A program made the position numbers and the translations under genes. Positions 1 through 8,941 of a DNA stretch of 31,101 nucleotides are shown here, in pieces. Source of the DNA: Schoenoplectus triqueter (Eukaryota; Streptophyta; Magnoliopsida; Poales; Cyperaceae); the NCBI GenBank assembly GCA_964058805.1, contig CAXKVV010001151.1, positions 1-31,101 of the forward strand, read 5' to 3'. The notes beneath the pieces were generated by a model that did no database searches, was not told the origin of the DNA, and worked only from the letters and a program-made list of their open reading frames with translations. Numbering within the stretch: the stretch's first letter is position 1; every line of letters starts with the position of its first letter.

Positions 1-956
1 ACTATCAGTATCATTGTTATTATTACTATCAAAGATTTCTGATATTTAAGATATGTGATCTCGATAATTTTGAATTAGAATTTATTTTTAGTCAACCCCA
101 TTTTATTTGAGATTAGAGGTTTTATTGTTTTTTTTTCTTTTCCTTCTATAACACTAGCATTTTTGTGTAGTAATAGTTGTATACTTGTATTACGCTTGAG
201 TTTTCTTCCATTTTTTTTTCCTTTCAAATAGTAGATATTACTTGTTTTAGTAAAACAAAAAAACTTAACACAAAAGAAATGGTGTTTCGAAGATGTACCA
301 CAGTTCTTTAAAACCAAACAATTACTACCATTTTGCCTATTACTATCACAAAACTACAAGAATTATTAATGAAAAATGACAAAACAACCCAGAAATAATT
401 AATGCAACCAAACTTACATAGCTTCACAAATTATTTTAGTTACTTCCTAAAACAAACATATTTATTATTGTTTATACATTAGTTCCTAACTTATATTTTA
501 CTTTTTTATATACCAGTAGCACAAATTGATTTTAATAGTGAATTGAAAAACATAGGAATATATAATATTGCATTGAGCAATATAAATGGTAATAAATAAT
601 ACATTCACAAATATAGTGGCTACTTTGGTCGAAAGCCTCGCGATATCTCAGATTGTTAATAAAAGCATACAAAAATGTAGTAAAACCAGGCCTTCCAACA
701 ACACAAAACACGGAATTTAAAAAATATATATTATATTGAGATACAATGGACATTTGTGGGCCTTGTTTGACGGGAGGACAAAATAACTAAAGAATAAAGT
801 TATCATTTTTAAAGGGGCCCAAATGGAGCCCCAGTAGTTTACTTGTTTTGATAAATTAATTTTTTGAATAATTATTTCTGGTGGGTTTTCAAAAAATGTG
901 AAGAATAGTGAGGAGACTCTAAAAATAAGAAAATTTTAATATTTCATCAAATTTCA
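1..956. other. AT-rich intergenic sequence, no gene recognised
   Basis: Open frames here are short (at most about 80 codons), AT-driven and match no family I recognise. No element termini were seen. The stretch ends at the 9-bp target duplication of the MULE to its right. Confidence 0.5.
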
Positions 957-965
957 ATATATAAA
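957..965. repeat. 9-bp target-site duplication of the MULE, left copy
   Basis: ATATATAAA directly abuts the left terminal inverted repeat. The same nine bases abut the right one at 7512-7520. A 9-bp duplication is the hallmark of Mutator-like transposition. The AT-only content makes a chance match easier, but both copies sit exactly at the ends of an ungapped inverted-repeat alignment. Confidence 0.75.
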
Positions 966-1091
966 GGGTGATTTAGATTCTTGCCATTGCAAAACTTTTA
1001 AATGAGAAAAATGCCACTGCAAAATATATTCTTAGATAAATGCCACTTTAAATCCATTTAATTAAGATAAATGCCCTAATCTCTGTATAAA
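966..1091 (+). repeat. MULE left terminal inverted repeat
   Basis: Starts GGGTGATTTAGATTC and runs to the GTATAAA at 1085-1091. It aligns to the reverse complement of 7386-7511 over 126 positions with no gap and about 16 mismatches. The stretch TTGCCATTGCAAAACTTTTA and the bases just after it are identical in both ends. Confidence 0.85.
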
Positions 1092-1311
1092 GCTATTAAT
1101 TCATTAAAAAAAGATGTTGTATTTGTATACATTATTTCATATTTTCTATTTTACCCTTCATGTACAGATCAATTTCTTCCATTTATTAATTCCTCCACAC
1201 TCTCATTTCTCTCCATCTTCTCTGACCAAGCCGAAGGCACACTCGTTTTCCTCCATTGCTAACCAAGCCGAAGCCAAAAAGACTCCAACCAAAGCAAGCG
1301 ACTCCAGATCG

Positions 1312-1493
1312 ATGTCTTCCAGATCGAAGAGAAGCGAGAACAAAGAGGTATCAGAGAGTGTTAAGAGTATAGGCAGTTGATAGTAACTTGCCGGTCGTGG
1401 GTTGCCCACATTGCGGGGTTCAGTCGCTGAGGCTTGAGAGCCAATCAAATGCAAACCCAGGAAGAATTCTTAAAATGCCGTAATAATAAAACT
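1312..1493 (+). pseudogene. GRF-type zinc-finger gene fragment (broken), MULE cargo
   Basis: From ATG 1312 the frame gives a Ser/Arg/Glu-rich start (MSSRSKRSENKEVSES) that stops at 1378. The +1 frame then encodes GCPHCG at 1400-1417, followed after about 13 residues by NANPGRI, and another frame shift at about 1475 is needed to reach a further Cys (TGC at 1476). The spacing CxxC, then NPGR, then Cys resembles plant GRF-type zinc fingers. A good splice donor, GTAAGTG, follows at 1494. A possible second exon lies after the AG at about 7163. At least two frame changes make it a pseudogene. The family call is from memory of the motif and is moderate. Confidence 0.5.
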
Positions 1494-1639
1494 GTAAGTG
1501 AAGTTTGCGATTGGGCAATATTATGTGGTTTGCGATTTTGATTTGTGCTTAGCGATTTTCAATGAGAAGAGAATGCATTCAGGTTTGGGGAGAACTAAGT
1601 AATAGGTTAAAGGAGATGGTCTTTGTGTGATTTCCCTCT

Positions 1640-1644
1640 GGTAA
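1640..1644. repeat. Copia target-site duplication, left copy
   Basis: GGTAA sits directly outside the left LTR. The right copy at 6458-6462 is TGTAA, so four of five bases match. Five bases is the usual copia duplication length. Confidence 0.65.
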
Positions 1645-1890
1645 TGTCAATTTTGATGAATACTGGTAAAAGCGCTTTTTATTAATAAAAAAAAAGAAGA
1701 AATTTACAATATCTGAAGTTGGCTTATACAGCTAAATGACCAACGGTCACCTAACTATGTACGGAAAATAAATTGAAACTCGGTTATTTATACTTGGGCT
1801 CTTTATTTTTCTAAAAATAACCTATGACAAAAATACATTCACGGGTCTGAGGTTATTAATTTCTAAACCCATCATATCTATTTTTCAATA
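1645..1890 (-). repeat. Copia 3' LTR
   Basis: Aligns throughout to 6203-6457 in the same orientation. Plus-strand ends are TGTCAATTTTGATG and TTTTTCAATA, so the canonical TG at the element-strand start has decayed to TA. It lacks about 14 bases present in the other LTR after GGTCACCTAAC. Confidence 0.9.
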
Positions 1891-1900
1891 CTCCCCCTCA
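1891..1900 (-). other. Polypurine tract of the copia element
   Basis: The minus strand reads TGAGGGGGAG immediately before the 3' LTR. This is the expected plus-strand DNA priming site for reverse transcription. Confidence 0.85.
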
Positions 1901-1967
1901 AGCTCGGCGTATATATGTCATATAACTCGAGCTTGCATATGATATTTTCGAATGTCTTATGACTTAG

Positions 1968-2680
1968 TCATTTGGTGAATACATCCGCCAATTGATCCTC
2001 GCTTTTAACAAAGGGTGTTTTCAATCTCTTTGGTTTGAATTTTTTCTCGAATGAAGTGACAATCCACTTCGATATCCTTGATTCGTTCATGGAATACGGG
2101 ATTGGCCGCAATATGCCTAGCCGCTTGATTGTCGCAAAATATTTTCATGGATCCTTCAATCTTTACATTTAAATCAGTTAGGACTTGCTTGATCCATGTC
2201 AACTCACTTGCGGTAGATGCTATGGCTCGATATTCAGCTTCCGCACTTGATCGTGTCACGACACTTTATTTTTTTACTCTTTAATGTGACTAAATTTCCG
2301 CCTACAAATATATAAAAATCAATGGTAGATTTTCTATCAAAACTTTCTGCCCAATCTGCATCGGAATAGCCACACACGTCATTAGTACCATTTTTTAACC
2401 AAATACCTTTACTGGGGGATCCCTTCAAATATTTTAAAAATTTATTTATAGCATCTAAGTGTGGTGTTCTTGGTGCATGCATGAATTGACTAATTTGGCT
2501 TACGACATAGGATAAATTCGATCGAGTAACGGTCAAATAAATTAATTTACCTACAAATCTTTGAAATTGGTTAACATCCTCCAAAGGTTCTCCATCCTCA
2601 CTATTTAGTTTTATATTCGTATCTATTGGTGTTATGGCCGGCTTACTTTCTAATTTACCCGTTTCTTTTAAGTAGTTCAA
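1968..2680 (-). pseudogene. Copia RNase H and connection region, frameshifted
   Basis: The frame at 2680-2234 encodes the region after the RT palm, with the conserved GYSDADWA block and a following GGNLVTLKSKK stretch. The next frame (2259-2005) has the RNase H signature SSAEAEYRA and the FCDNQAA block typical of plant copia. At about 2010 the frame breaks again: the expected C-terminal SEDQLADVFTK string is read in another frame and ends at 1968-1970. RNase H would have removed RNA from the hybrid during reverse transcription. At least two frameshifts make it non-functional. Confidence 0.9.
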
Positions 2681-3310
2681 GGGTATATTTTCGTTGAGAT
2701 ATGAATAACCCTTTCGAAGAATGAGCTATTTCTATCACAAGAAAATATTTTAATCTTCCTAAATCCTTGATTTTAAATTTTTGTTTGAAGTTTTCTTTTA
2801 TACAATCAATTTCAAATTGGTTATCCCCGGTTATGATGATATCAACTATGTTTAACAAATAGTGATGAATCGGCACCACTAATTTTAAAACCATAGAAAA
2901 GTAAAAAATGAGAGAGTTTGTCGTACCATAATCTTGAAGATTGTCTAAGGCCATAAATAGTTTTTTTTTAATCTACAAACAAAATTAGAATTTCGTTCCT
3001 TTTTGTGACCCAACGGAAGAGTCATGTACACTTCTTCCTCAAGGGTTCCTTGAAGAAAGGTATTTTTTACGTCCATTTGATGAAGATTCCAATTTTTATT
3101 TACGACAATTGAAAAAATTCTTACTGTATTTATTTTTACCACCGGTGCAAAAGTTTCATAATAATCTATGCATTGAGTTTGGGTATACGCTTTGGTCACT
3201 AATCTAGCCTTATATATCTCTATTGTATCATCACTATTATATTTAATTTTGTATACCTATTTACATCCAACCGGTTTTTTATCATTTGATAAGGTACAAA
3301 GATCCCATGT
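2655..3310 (-). pseudogene. Copia reverse transcriptase, multiply broken
   Basis: The upstream half (3310-2945) has recognisable copia RT blocks: KPVGCK, YETFAPVVK and HQMDVKNTFLQGTL. A stop, TAG at 3257-3259, falls where a Trp is normally conserved. The downstream half (2954-2655) is in a different frame. Where the catalytic Tyr-Val-Asp-Asp box belongs, the sequence reads Asn-Ile-Val-Asp (around 2841-2852), so one catalytic aspartate is missing before IIITGDN. The premature stop, the frameshift and the lost aspartate each predict an inactive polymerase. Confidence 0.92.
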
Positions 3311-3644
3311 TTGATTTTTTTTCTAAGGCATAAAGCTCTTCTTCCATGGCTTTGCACCATTTTGGGTCATTTTTAGCGACTTCATAATTGGTAGGTTCTT
3401 CAATTTTTGACAATGCGATTAGAAAAACGTAGTGTTCATTTGAAATATTGTTATATGAAATATAGTCTTGTATTGCATAGTTTACCGAATATGTGACATA
3501 ATCCCTTAGTCTTGTTGAGGGTTGAGGTTGACGGCTTGACCTCCTTAATGTCACTTCTTCTTGTGATTCCTCTATCCTTTCACTTTCGGCTTCGCCTTGT
3601 GGCATTTCTTCTTCATTTTCTTCGGAGTTGTCCTGCAAAAGCAT
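3282..3644 (-). pseudogene. Copia polyprotein linker between integrase and RT
   Basis: An acidic stretch (many Glu/Gln) is followed by RRSSRQPQPSTRLRDYV and then NDPKWCKAMEEELYALEK. These are the typical linker and entry sequences upstream of plant copia RT. The frame ends at about 3282 without continuing cleanly into the RT blocks. Confidence 0.85.
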
Positions 3645-3822
3645 TATTTTCTACAACAACTACTTGTCTCTCTTGGTTAGTAACAAAAGGTAATAAAAAT
3701 TCATCTAAGTGATTATAATTATTATCCTTTTCTTTATTTATTTTATAATAAGTATCATCCTAAAAAAATACTATATTTCTTGAAATATGTAGTTTCTTGA
3801 TCTTAGGGTCATAACATTTATA

Positions 3823-4734
3823 TCATTTTTTATGAGTTGAGTATCCTAAGAAAATAGTTTTTATTGAAGCAAAATCTAATTTGTCTATTTTATTTTTGTA
3901 CACAAAATAAGCGCATCCAAATACTCTTAAATGATTTAAATTAAACTTTCTATTATAAATAATTTCAAAGGGACTTTTAAAGTTTAATATGGAACTTGAT
4001 AATCGATTTATTAATATGTTGCGGTGAGTAGGGCTTCCGACCAAAAAAATCTTTGGAACATTATTCTAAAATAAAAGAGTTCTTGTCATTTCTAATAAAT
4101 GACGATTTTTTCTTTCGGACACTCCATTTTGTTGTGGTGTGTAAACACAAGATGTTTGATGAATTATTCCTCTCGAATTCATAAATTTTGCAATATTTTG
4201 ATTTATGTATTCGGTCCCATTGTCCGTTCTAAGGATTTTAATTTTTTTATTGTATTGGTTTTCTATGAGATTCACAAAATGTTGGAAATGCGTAAAAACT
4301 TCACTTTTATTTTTCATTAAATATAACCAAGTTGCTCTTGAAAAATTATCAATAAAAGTAATATAATATTTATATCCATTATATGAATCTATAGAAGCAG
4401 GTCCCCATACATCGGAATGAATTAACTCAAAAGTTTCATTACTTTTTGAATCCGAGTTACAAAAAGGTAATTTTATTTGTTTGCCTAGCTTACATACTTC
4501 ACACTTGTTACAAAAATTCTTTGACATCTCAAACATTAATTTTAATATCTTGTCGGAAGGATGTCCGACTCGTCTATGCCAAAGACTACTTAAGTTTTCA
4601 TCCCGCTTTGTATTCAAAATATGCTTGTTGCTATCTAAAAAATATAAGCCATTTTCTAAAAAAATCTTCACCAATCTTCTCCTTGATGATAAGATACTGA
4701 AAAAATACATTATCTTGTTTAAAAATAATTTCAC
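3823..4734 (-). pseudogene. Copia GAG-pre-integrase and integrase core, frameshifted at the C-terminus
   Basis: The frame 4734-4066 contains the zinc-binding region (LWHRRVGHPS, then CNKCEVC) and the integrase catalytic core. The acidic triad residues appear in HSDVWGP, RTDNGTEY and NGVSERKNRH. The integrase would insert the cDNA into host DNA. The frame breaks at about 4066, and the following domain resumes at 4044-3823 (PFEIIYNRKFNLNHLRVFGC). This is the best preserved part of the element. Confidence 0.92.
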
Positions 4735-4968
4735 AATTTAGTTCTTTATTAAGTTTACTAATAGAGAGTAAATTTACTGAATAATTTTCAACATAAAATA
4801 GATCTTGAAGAAATTTTTTATTTAAAATACTAATCATACCCCACCCTTTTATTTTAACTTTTTCATTATTGGCTACGGTAAAAAATTGGTCACCTTCAAG
4901 TTCTCGAAAATTTCTTAACAAATTTTGATCCCGATCATATGTTCCGTAGCTCCCGAGTCAAGAACTCA
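4631..4968 (-). pseudogene. Copia aspartic protease, with stops
   Basis: The catalytic box DSGATEHM is encoded at about 4959-4936, with DSG at 4951-4959. Two codons upstream, TGA at 4966-4968 replaces the Trp usually found in WxxDSGA. A further stop follows about 10 codons after the box, and the rest of the domain (FFTVANNEKVKIKGWG onward) is in the shifted frame at 4921-4631. The protease would have cut the gag-pol polyprotein. Confidence 0.88.
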
Positions 4969-5341
4969 TTTTGAACTATTTTTTGGGGTACAATTAATAG
5001 ATTGACCAACATTTAAGCATTTACTTTTTATACACAATTTAGGTTCTTGCATTTTGATTTGTTCAGCTTCTGACCCATACTCATTTTTTTGTGCGTATTG
5101 GGCTTAGATAAAAAAAATTAGGATTAGATAAACGTTTGCCAGAAATTTAGCCCAGAAGAGACGCAAGTATTTTTTCGACTCTCTCCAGTCGTGCATTGTT
5201 GTTCACATACGACCCCTTCATCTCTTCCTCCTTCGATGAAGCAAACACCCTCTTCTCATCTTTGAACTCTAGGGTTCTGCTCCCTTCTCTTTTCTTCGCC
5301 GAATCAGTGAACTTCTTTGGTTTGAGGTGTGGATGGAGTAC

Positions 5342-6132
5342 CTAGCACTTGTCGCTGGTGTGCCCTTCCCTCTTATAGTGAGAGCACTTGGCTATCTCCC
5401 CCTTTCCTCCTCTCCGCCCGTCTTGAAGGCGTTGGGCTTCCGGTTTGGGATTCGAGTCGGTCGCTGCCATCGCAACTCGACTAGTCGCCTCTTGTCGGAT
5501 GCGAGATGTTACCTCATCAAAAGCTAATTTCTCAGTTAAAAGGAGGATTTGTGCTCTAATGGCCTCACAGCTCGGATCCAAGGCAGCTAGGAAAGTAGAA
5601 ACCTGATCTGTCTCTTCTCTTTCTCAAATCACATTCAGGTTAGTGGTATATGGGCGATATGTTTTGAGTTCTTCGTACTTTGCCTTAACGAGCCCGATGA
5701 GTTCTGAAATTTCTTGATTTTCTTGTGAAATTTGTGCAATTTCTCTTTGGAGTTGGTAAATTTGAGAATGGTTTTTTTTATTGCCGAATTGGCCTTTGAT
5801 TCTTTCCATAACTCAACCGTTGTTTCACAATAAAAGGTTTCTGCTAATTGCGGTTCAAGAGAGTTTGAGATAAGGGTCACTACTTGGTTGTCGATCATGT
5901 CCCACTCCTCTTGTTCATTGGTCTCTTCTTTGGGTCGCACCTTGCTACCAGTGATGTGCCCGAGAAGGCCTTTGCCTTTGAGTGCGGTTCTTGCTGCCCT
6001 GGCCCATGGGATGTAATTTCTTCCATTAAGAAGAAAATTGGTTAGCCTTTGTGCGGAATTAAAATCTATATTTGGTTTTATGATAATTGGATTTTGTGGA
6101 TTGATTGGGGTTTGTGTATTTCCTTCTGTCAT
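5342..6132 (-). pseudogene. Copia gag, in three broken frames, with a damaged zinc knuckle
   Basis: ATG at 6132-6130 lies about 70 bases downstream of the 5' LTR. The first frame has the copia gag N-terminus (LNGRNYIPWARAARTALKGK, then EEWDMIDNQVVTLISNSLEP). It shifts at about 5800 into a coiled-coil-like segment (5809-5624) and again into 5581-5342. The last frame ends in a CCHC-like knuckle, CSHYKREGHTSDKC, in which the second zinc-binding Cys is Tyr (codon 5375-5377), directly followed by a stop. Gag would form the particle and bind RNA. Confidence 0.88.
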
Positions 6133-6190
6133 GATTTGCGCTGGGATTTATGAGTTGCGGAAGTTTGTTGTATACAGGCAGATTAAGCTT

Positions 6191-6202
6191 GCTTTGATAC
6201 CA
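6191..6202 (-). other. Primer-binding site of the copia element
   Basis: The minus strand reads TGGTATCAAAGC directly after the 5' LTR. It differs at one position from the TGGTATCAGAGC that pairs with the 3' end of plant initiator-methionine tRNA, the usual plant copia primer. Confidence 0.9.
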
Positions 6203-6457
6203 TGTCAATTTTGATGAATATTGGTAAAAGCGCTTTTTATTATTGATAAAAAAAAGAAATTACAATATCGAAAGTTGGCTTATATAGCCAAATGATCAAC
6301 GGTCACCTAACGGTACAATTTCTATGTATGAAAAATAAATTGAAGCTCAGTTATTTACACTTGGGCTCTTTATTTTTTTAAAAATAAGCTATGACGAAAA
6401 TACCCTCATGGATTTGAAGTTATTAATTTCTAAACCCATCGTATCTATTATTCAACA
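6203..6457 (-). repeat. Copia 5' LTR
   Basis: 255 bp; plus-strand ends TGTCAATTTTGATG and TATTCAACA give a canonical TG...CA on the element strand. It is paired with 1645-1890. Confidence 0.92.
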
Positions 6458-6462
6458 TGTAA
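6458..6462. repeat. Copia target-site duplication, right copy
   Basis: TGTAA, matching the GGTAA at 1640-1644 at four of five bases. Confidence 0.65.
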
Positions 6463-7385
6463 CAATTATTTGCAATTGTCATTTATTTGTGCTTTGTAAT
6501 TTTTGCAAATGCCACTATTTTGCAATATTGTTTTTGGCGATTTGCAATATCAGTATTTGCGATTTTGCACAGTTAATTTGTCCCTATACTCCAACCTTCT
6601 ATTATAATTTGTTTTCTCTGCACAATTTGTACTCGGTACCAAAATTTTCATAATTAGTACCAAACTGTCACAATTCGCTAATTTTTCATATTTAGCATAT
6701 GTAGTTTTCACTGATGTCACAGTTCAGTAATTTAGCAATGGTGCAAAACACATGCTGCTAATTTTCTTATTTATTGTTCACTGATGTCCAACGCCTTCTC
6801 TAATTGTCCGTTAGTGAATTCAGAAACTGACAAGAAACAAGTAAAAAATCCATTTCTATGTTAGCCTATACATTATAATTATTTAACGCTCTAAAATTCA
6901 ATCAATCATAGTTAGTTATTTTTAATTAAAAACACCGCAAAATTATGCACAGACCTAACAAATGCAGAAAGTATTCAACTAAATTCCTACAAGTGAGTGG
7001 TTAATTATTATTGTAGTGGCATGAACTGAAGAACACTTGATGATCATATTATTATTTCACACCTATTATGCACAGACCTAGTTTCGCATATATTATGCAC
7101 CACTTTGAATTAATTTATGAATAAGTAACCATAACAATTTTTTTTACGGTTTACCGATTACAGATGCCGATCTGATGAAGAATGGCTAAAAGGCATCAAA
7201 GATGGCGGACTAATGGAGGGCCAACGGTGGACCAGCGACTGACCGACGGCGGACCGACAACGGACTCTAGTTTATGCTAGGGTTATGTTGAAACGGGATC
7301 GGGATGGAGTCTCAGAAAATTCCCAAATAGCATTTGAATAAGGGGTAGTTTTGGTAATACATAAAATTACTGTATTTCAAAGAGG
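6463..7385. other. Right interior of the MULE, non-coding
   Basis: This continues the sequence cut by the copia insertion. TTTGCGATTTT occurs on both sides (1539-1549 and 6558-6568), supporting original continuity. A possible splice acceptor, GATTACAG, precedes an open stretch reading CRSDEEWLKGIKDGG at about 7165, which may be the second exon of the zinc-finger fragment. That link is weak. The rest shows nothing I can name. Confidence 0.35.
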
Positions 7386-7511
7386 TTTATACGGAGATTA
7401 TGACATTAATCTTAATTAAATGGATTTAGAGTGATATTTATCTAAGAATGTGTTTTGCATTAGCATTTTTCTCATTTAAAAGTTTTGCAATGGCAAGGAT
7501 CTAGATCTTCT
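7386..7511 (-). repeat. MULE right terminal inverted repeat
   Basis: Reverse complement of 966-1091 with about 110 of 126 identical positions. The outermost bases on the minus strand read AGAAGATCTAGATCC against GGGTGATTTAGATTC on the left. Confidence 0.85.
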
Positions 7512-7520
7512 ATATATAAA
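7512..7520. repeat. 9-bp target-site duplication of the MULE, right copy
   Basis: ATATATAAA, identical to 957-965. Confidence 0.75.
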
Positions 7521-7591
7521 TTGTGTTGAACAAATTGAACGCACTAATTATAAAGTTTATGACAGCCAATTTGGTCCCACATTGCATCATA

Positions 7592-8495
7592 CACTACAAC
7601 AAAAAAAGTATTTTGCATAGGTTGATCAAGTTTAACAACAGTTTCTAAACCGTTATTAAAAGGATATTAAAAAAGCCTCATAAATAATCATTGTCAAATC
7701 CATTATCAAATCATAGGTGTTTGAATTTTTTATTTTAAAATAAGCTTTATCAACGGTTTTGTGCTAGAATCGTTGCTAAATGGATATTTAACAACGATTT
7801 TGGATCCAAAATCATTGTTAAATAACCATTTAGAAACTGTTCTAGCACATAATTGTTGCTAATTTTTTTTTTCAAAATTTTAACATTCTTAAACTAAGCA
7901 AAAGCATATGATAATTAATATTGAAAGAAGATAGATTGAATAACTAAAGAACAATAACATAATATATTATTAATTCATTCAATAATTAATATAAAAGTAA
8001 TATAATTATTCATCCAATGAAAAAATATCAACAATACATACATTTTATTCATGTAATAATATGAAAAACTATATAATTTGTAAGAAAAAATAGAACTAAA
8101 AACTTTAAATAACTTCAAATGCATTTTTGAGTTTGAAGACGAGATTTTTTGGCCCTGAAAATACCCATAACAACGATAGCGTAAATCTTATAAATTTCAT
8201 CGTAAACTTTTCATGAGTGCGTAGCACGTCTTAATCAGAATTTCTTATCAAAAGTTACGACCGTTTGAAGTTGAAATTGTCAGTTTTCAGTTTTTATTTC
8301 TTCTCTCTCGTCTTTTTCTTTGTCTCTCATCTTTTTTTTTATATATATGAAATATATAATAATGAGTTGGTAATTTGTGCAATTTTAATTTTTAAATCAT
8401 TGGATTGGGATAAACTAACGATATGAACAATCCATAAAAATAAATATTATCAGTAAGAATAAATATCATTAATTAAAATAAATATCAAACTAAAA
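7592..8495. mobile_element. CACTA-type (En/Spm) transposon end, probably truncated
   Basis: CACTACAACAAAAAAAG at 7592-7608 is a typical plant CACTA terminus. Behind it lie subterminal repeats of the kind AACAACRGTTT and CAACGGTTTT and a long hairpin (7749-7860). I found no matching inverted end (TTTTGTTGTAGTG) to the right, so the right limit given is only where the AT-rich sequence meets the 30-bp direct repeat. No transposase is visible. It could be a solo end left by deletion. Confidence 0.5.
7749..7860. repeat. Long hairpin with perfect-centre palindrome
   Basis: Two arms of about 55 bases meet at TTTTGGATCCAAAA (centre 7804/7805). The left arm runs through GGTTTTGTGCTAGAATCG and the right through CTGTTCTAGCACATAATT. 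CACTA subterminal regions commonly have such inverted binding-site arrays. Confidence 0.75.
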
Positions 8496-8546
8496 AATAG
8501 CTTAATAACGGTTCCTTACAAAAAAAATAGCTTAATAACGGTTCCT
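8492..8546. repeat. 30-bp tandem direct repeat, two copies
   Basis: The same 25 bases, including TAGCTTAATAACGG, occur at 8492-8516 and 8522-8546, a period of 30. Confidence 0.8.
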
Positions 8547-8667
8547 GCCTTTAAAAACGAGCTCTCATCTCTCGATCGCCAGTTGATCGTTCGAAGTGTA
8601 CTGGTCCCTTTTGTTGGGCTGAGGGAGTCGACAGGCCCACAAAATACTCCGCTTCCGAATCCATATC

Positions 8668-8793
8668 CTCTGCTGCGCTGTACCGTGCAGCGCAGAACGT
8701 GGACCGTTAGATTTTTTTGTGATTCGAGTCAGCACAGATCTCGAAGTGATCCAACGATCTACGTTCTGTACAGCGCGGTACTGCGCAGCAGAG
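8668..8793. mobile_element. 126-bp palindromic MITE-like element
   Basis: 44-base arms (8668-8711 and 8750-8793) are inverted copies differing at about eight positions. Both ends read CTCTGCTGCGC inward. It is GC-rich, unlike its surroundings. No clean target duplication was found, though a near-repeat of CTCCGCTTC flanks it at 8648 and 8813. Open frames through it on both strands are by-products of the palindrome. A transcript would fold into a hairpin. Confidence 0.65.
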
Positions 8794-8862
8794 AAACAGA
8801 ACTCTCCGCTTCTGAGGGCATGCATGACAGCACGAAGATTCGAAAGGAGCTTGCAATTTCTT

Positions 8863-8941
8863 GGTCAAACTATTACCGATGGGCACGATTAAGATTATGT
8901 AATGTAAAACAATTGACTCGTTGACTTTTTAATTAAGTCAA
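8863..8941. promoter_or_regulatory. Cluster of four W-box cores upstream of the receptor kinase
   Basis: TTGACT occurs at 8913-8918 and 8921-8926. The reverse forms GGTCAA and AGTCAA lie at 8863-8868 and 8936-8941. TTGAC(C/T) is the WRKY-binding core. The cluster lies about 140-220 bp upstream of the TATA box, a normal place for promoter elements. FRK1-type kinases of this subfamily are known WRKY targets, so WRKY control is a reasonable inference. Confidence 0.55.

Larger units (their letters stand above)
1645..6457 (-). mobile_element. Ty1/copia LTR retrotransposon, complete in layout but inactivated
   Basis: The 4.8-kb element on the minus strand has, in transcription order, 5' LTR (6203-6457), tRNA primer site, gag, protease, integrase, reverse transcriptase, RNase H, polypurine tract and 3' LTR (1645-1890). 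Integrase before reverse transcriptase defines the copia order. Every coding domain carries frameshifts or stops, and the two LTRs differ at roughly two dozen positions plus several indels (about 10% by eye), mostly transitions, so the insertion is old. It lies inside the MULE, probably in an intron of the zinc-finger fragment, so it is younger than the MULE insertion or capture. The copia lineage was not resolved. Confidence 0.95.
966..7511. mobile_element. Mutator-like element (MULE), non-autonomous, interrupted by a copia retrotransposon
   Basis: The element is bounded by 126-bp terminal inverted repeats (966-1091 and 7386-7511) and a 9-bp direct duplication. Without the nested copia element (1645-6457 plus one target duplication) it is about 1.73 kb. 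No MURA-type transposase is visible, so it would have depended on a transposase in trans. It carries a degraded fragment resembling a GRF zinc finger (1312-1493), the type of gene cargo seen in Pack-MULEs. The terminal GGG of the left end is changed to AGA on the right, and about 16 of 126 positions differ, so the element is old. Long termini with a 9-bp duplication make MULE more likely than hAT (8 bp) or CACTA (3 bp). Confidence 0.8.

Noticed and set aside
1114..1311. Use of an ATG at 1114 as the start of the zinc-finger fragment
   Set aside because: The first 60 or so codons are Phe/His/Leu-rich, UTR-like sequence. ATG 1312 begins the Ser/Arg-rich segment that fits better.
7006..7018. ATTATTGTAGTGG as the partner end of the CACTA terminus
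   Set aside because: It lies to the left of the terminus and inside the MULE, so the orientation and order are wrong for a CACTA pair.
8565..8924. Overlapping 86- and 113-codon frames on opposite strands upstream of the kinase gene
   Set aside because: Both read through the 126-bp palindrome, whose GC-rich arms lack stops. No protein family recognised.
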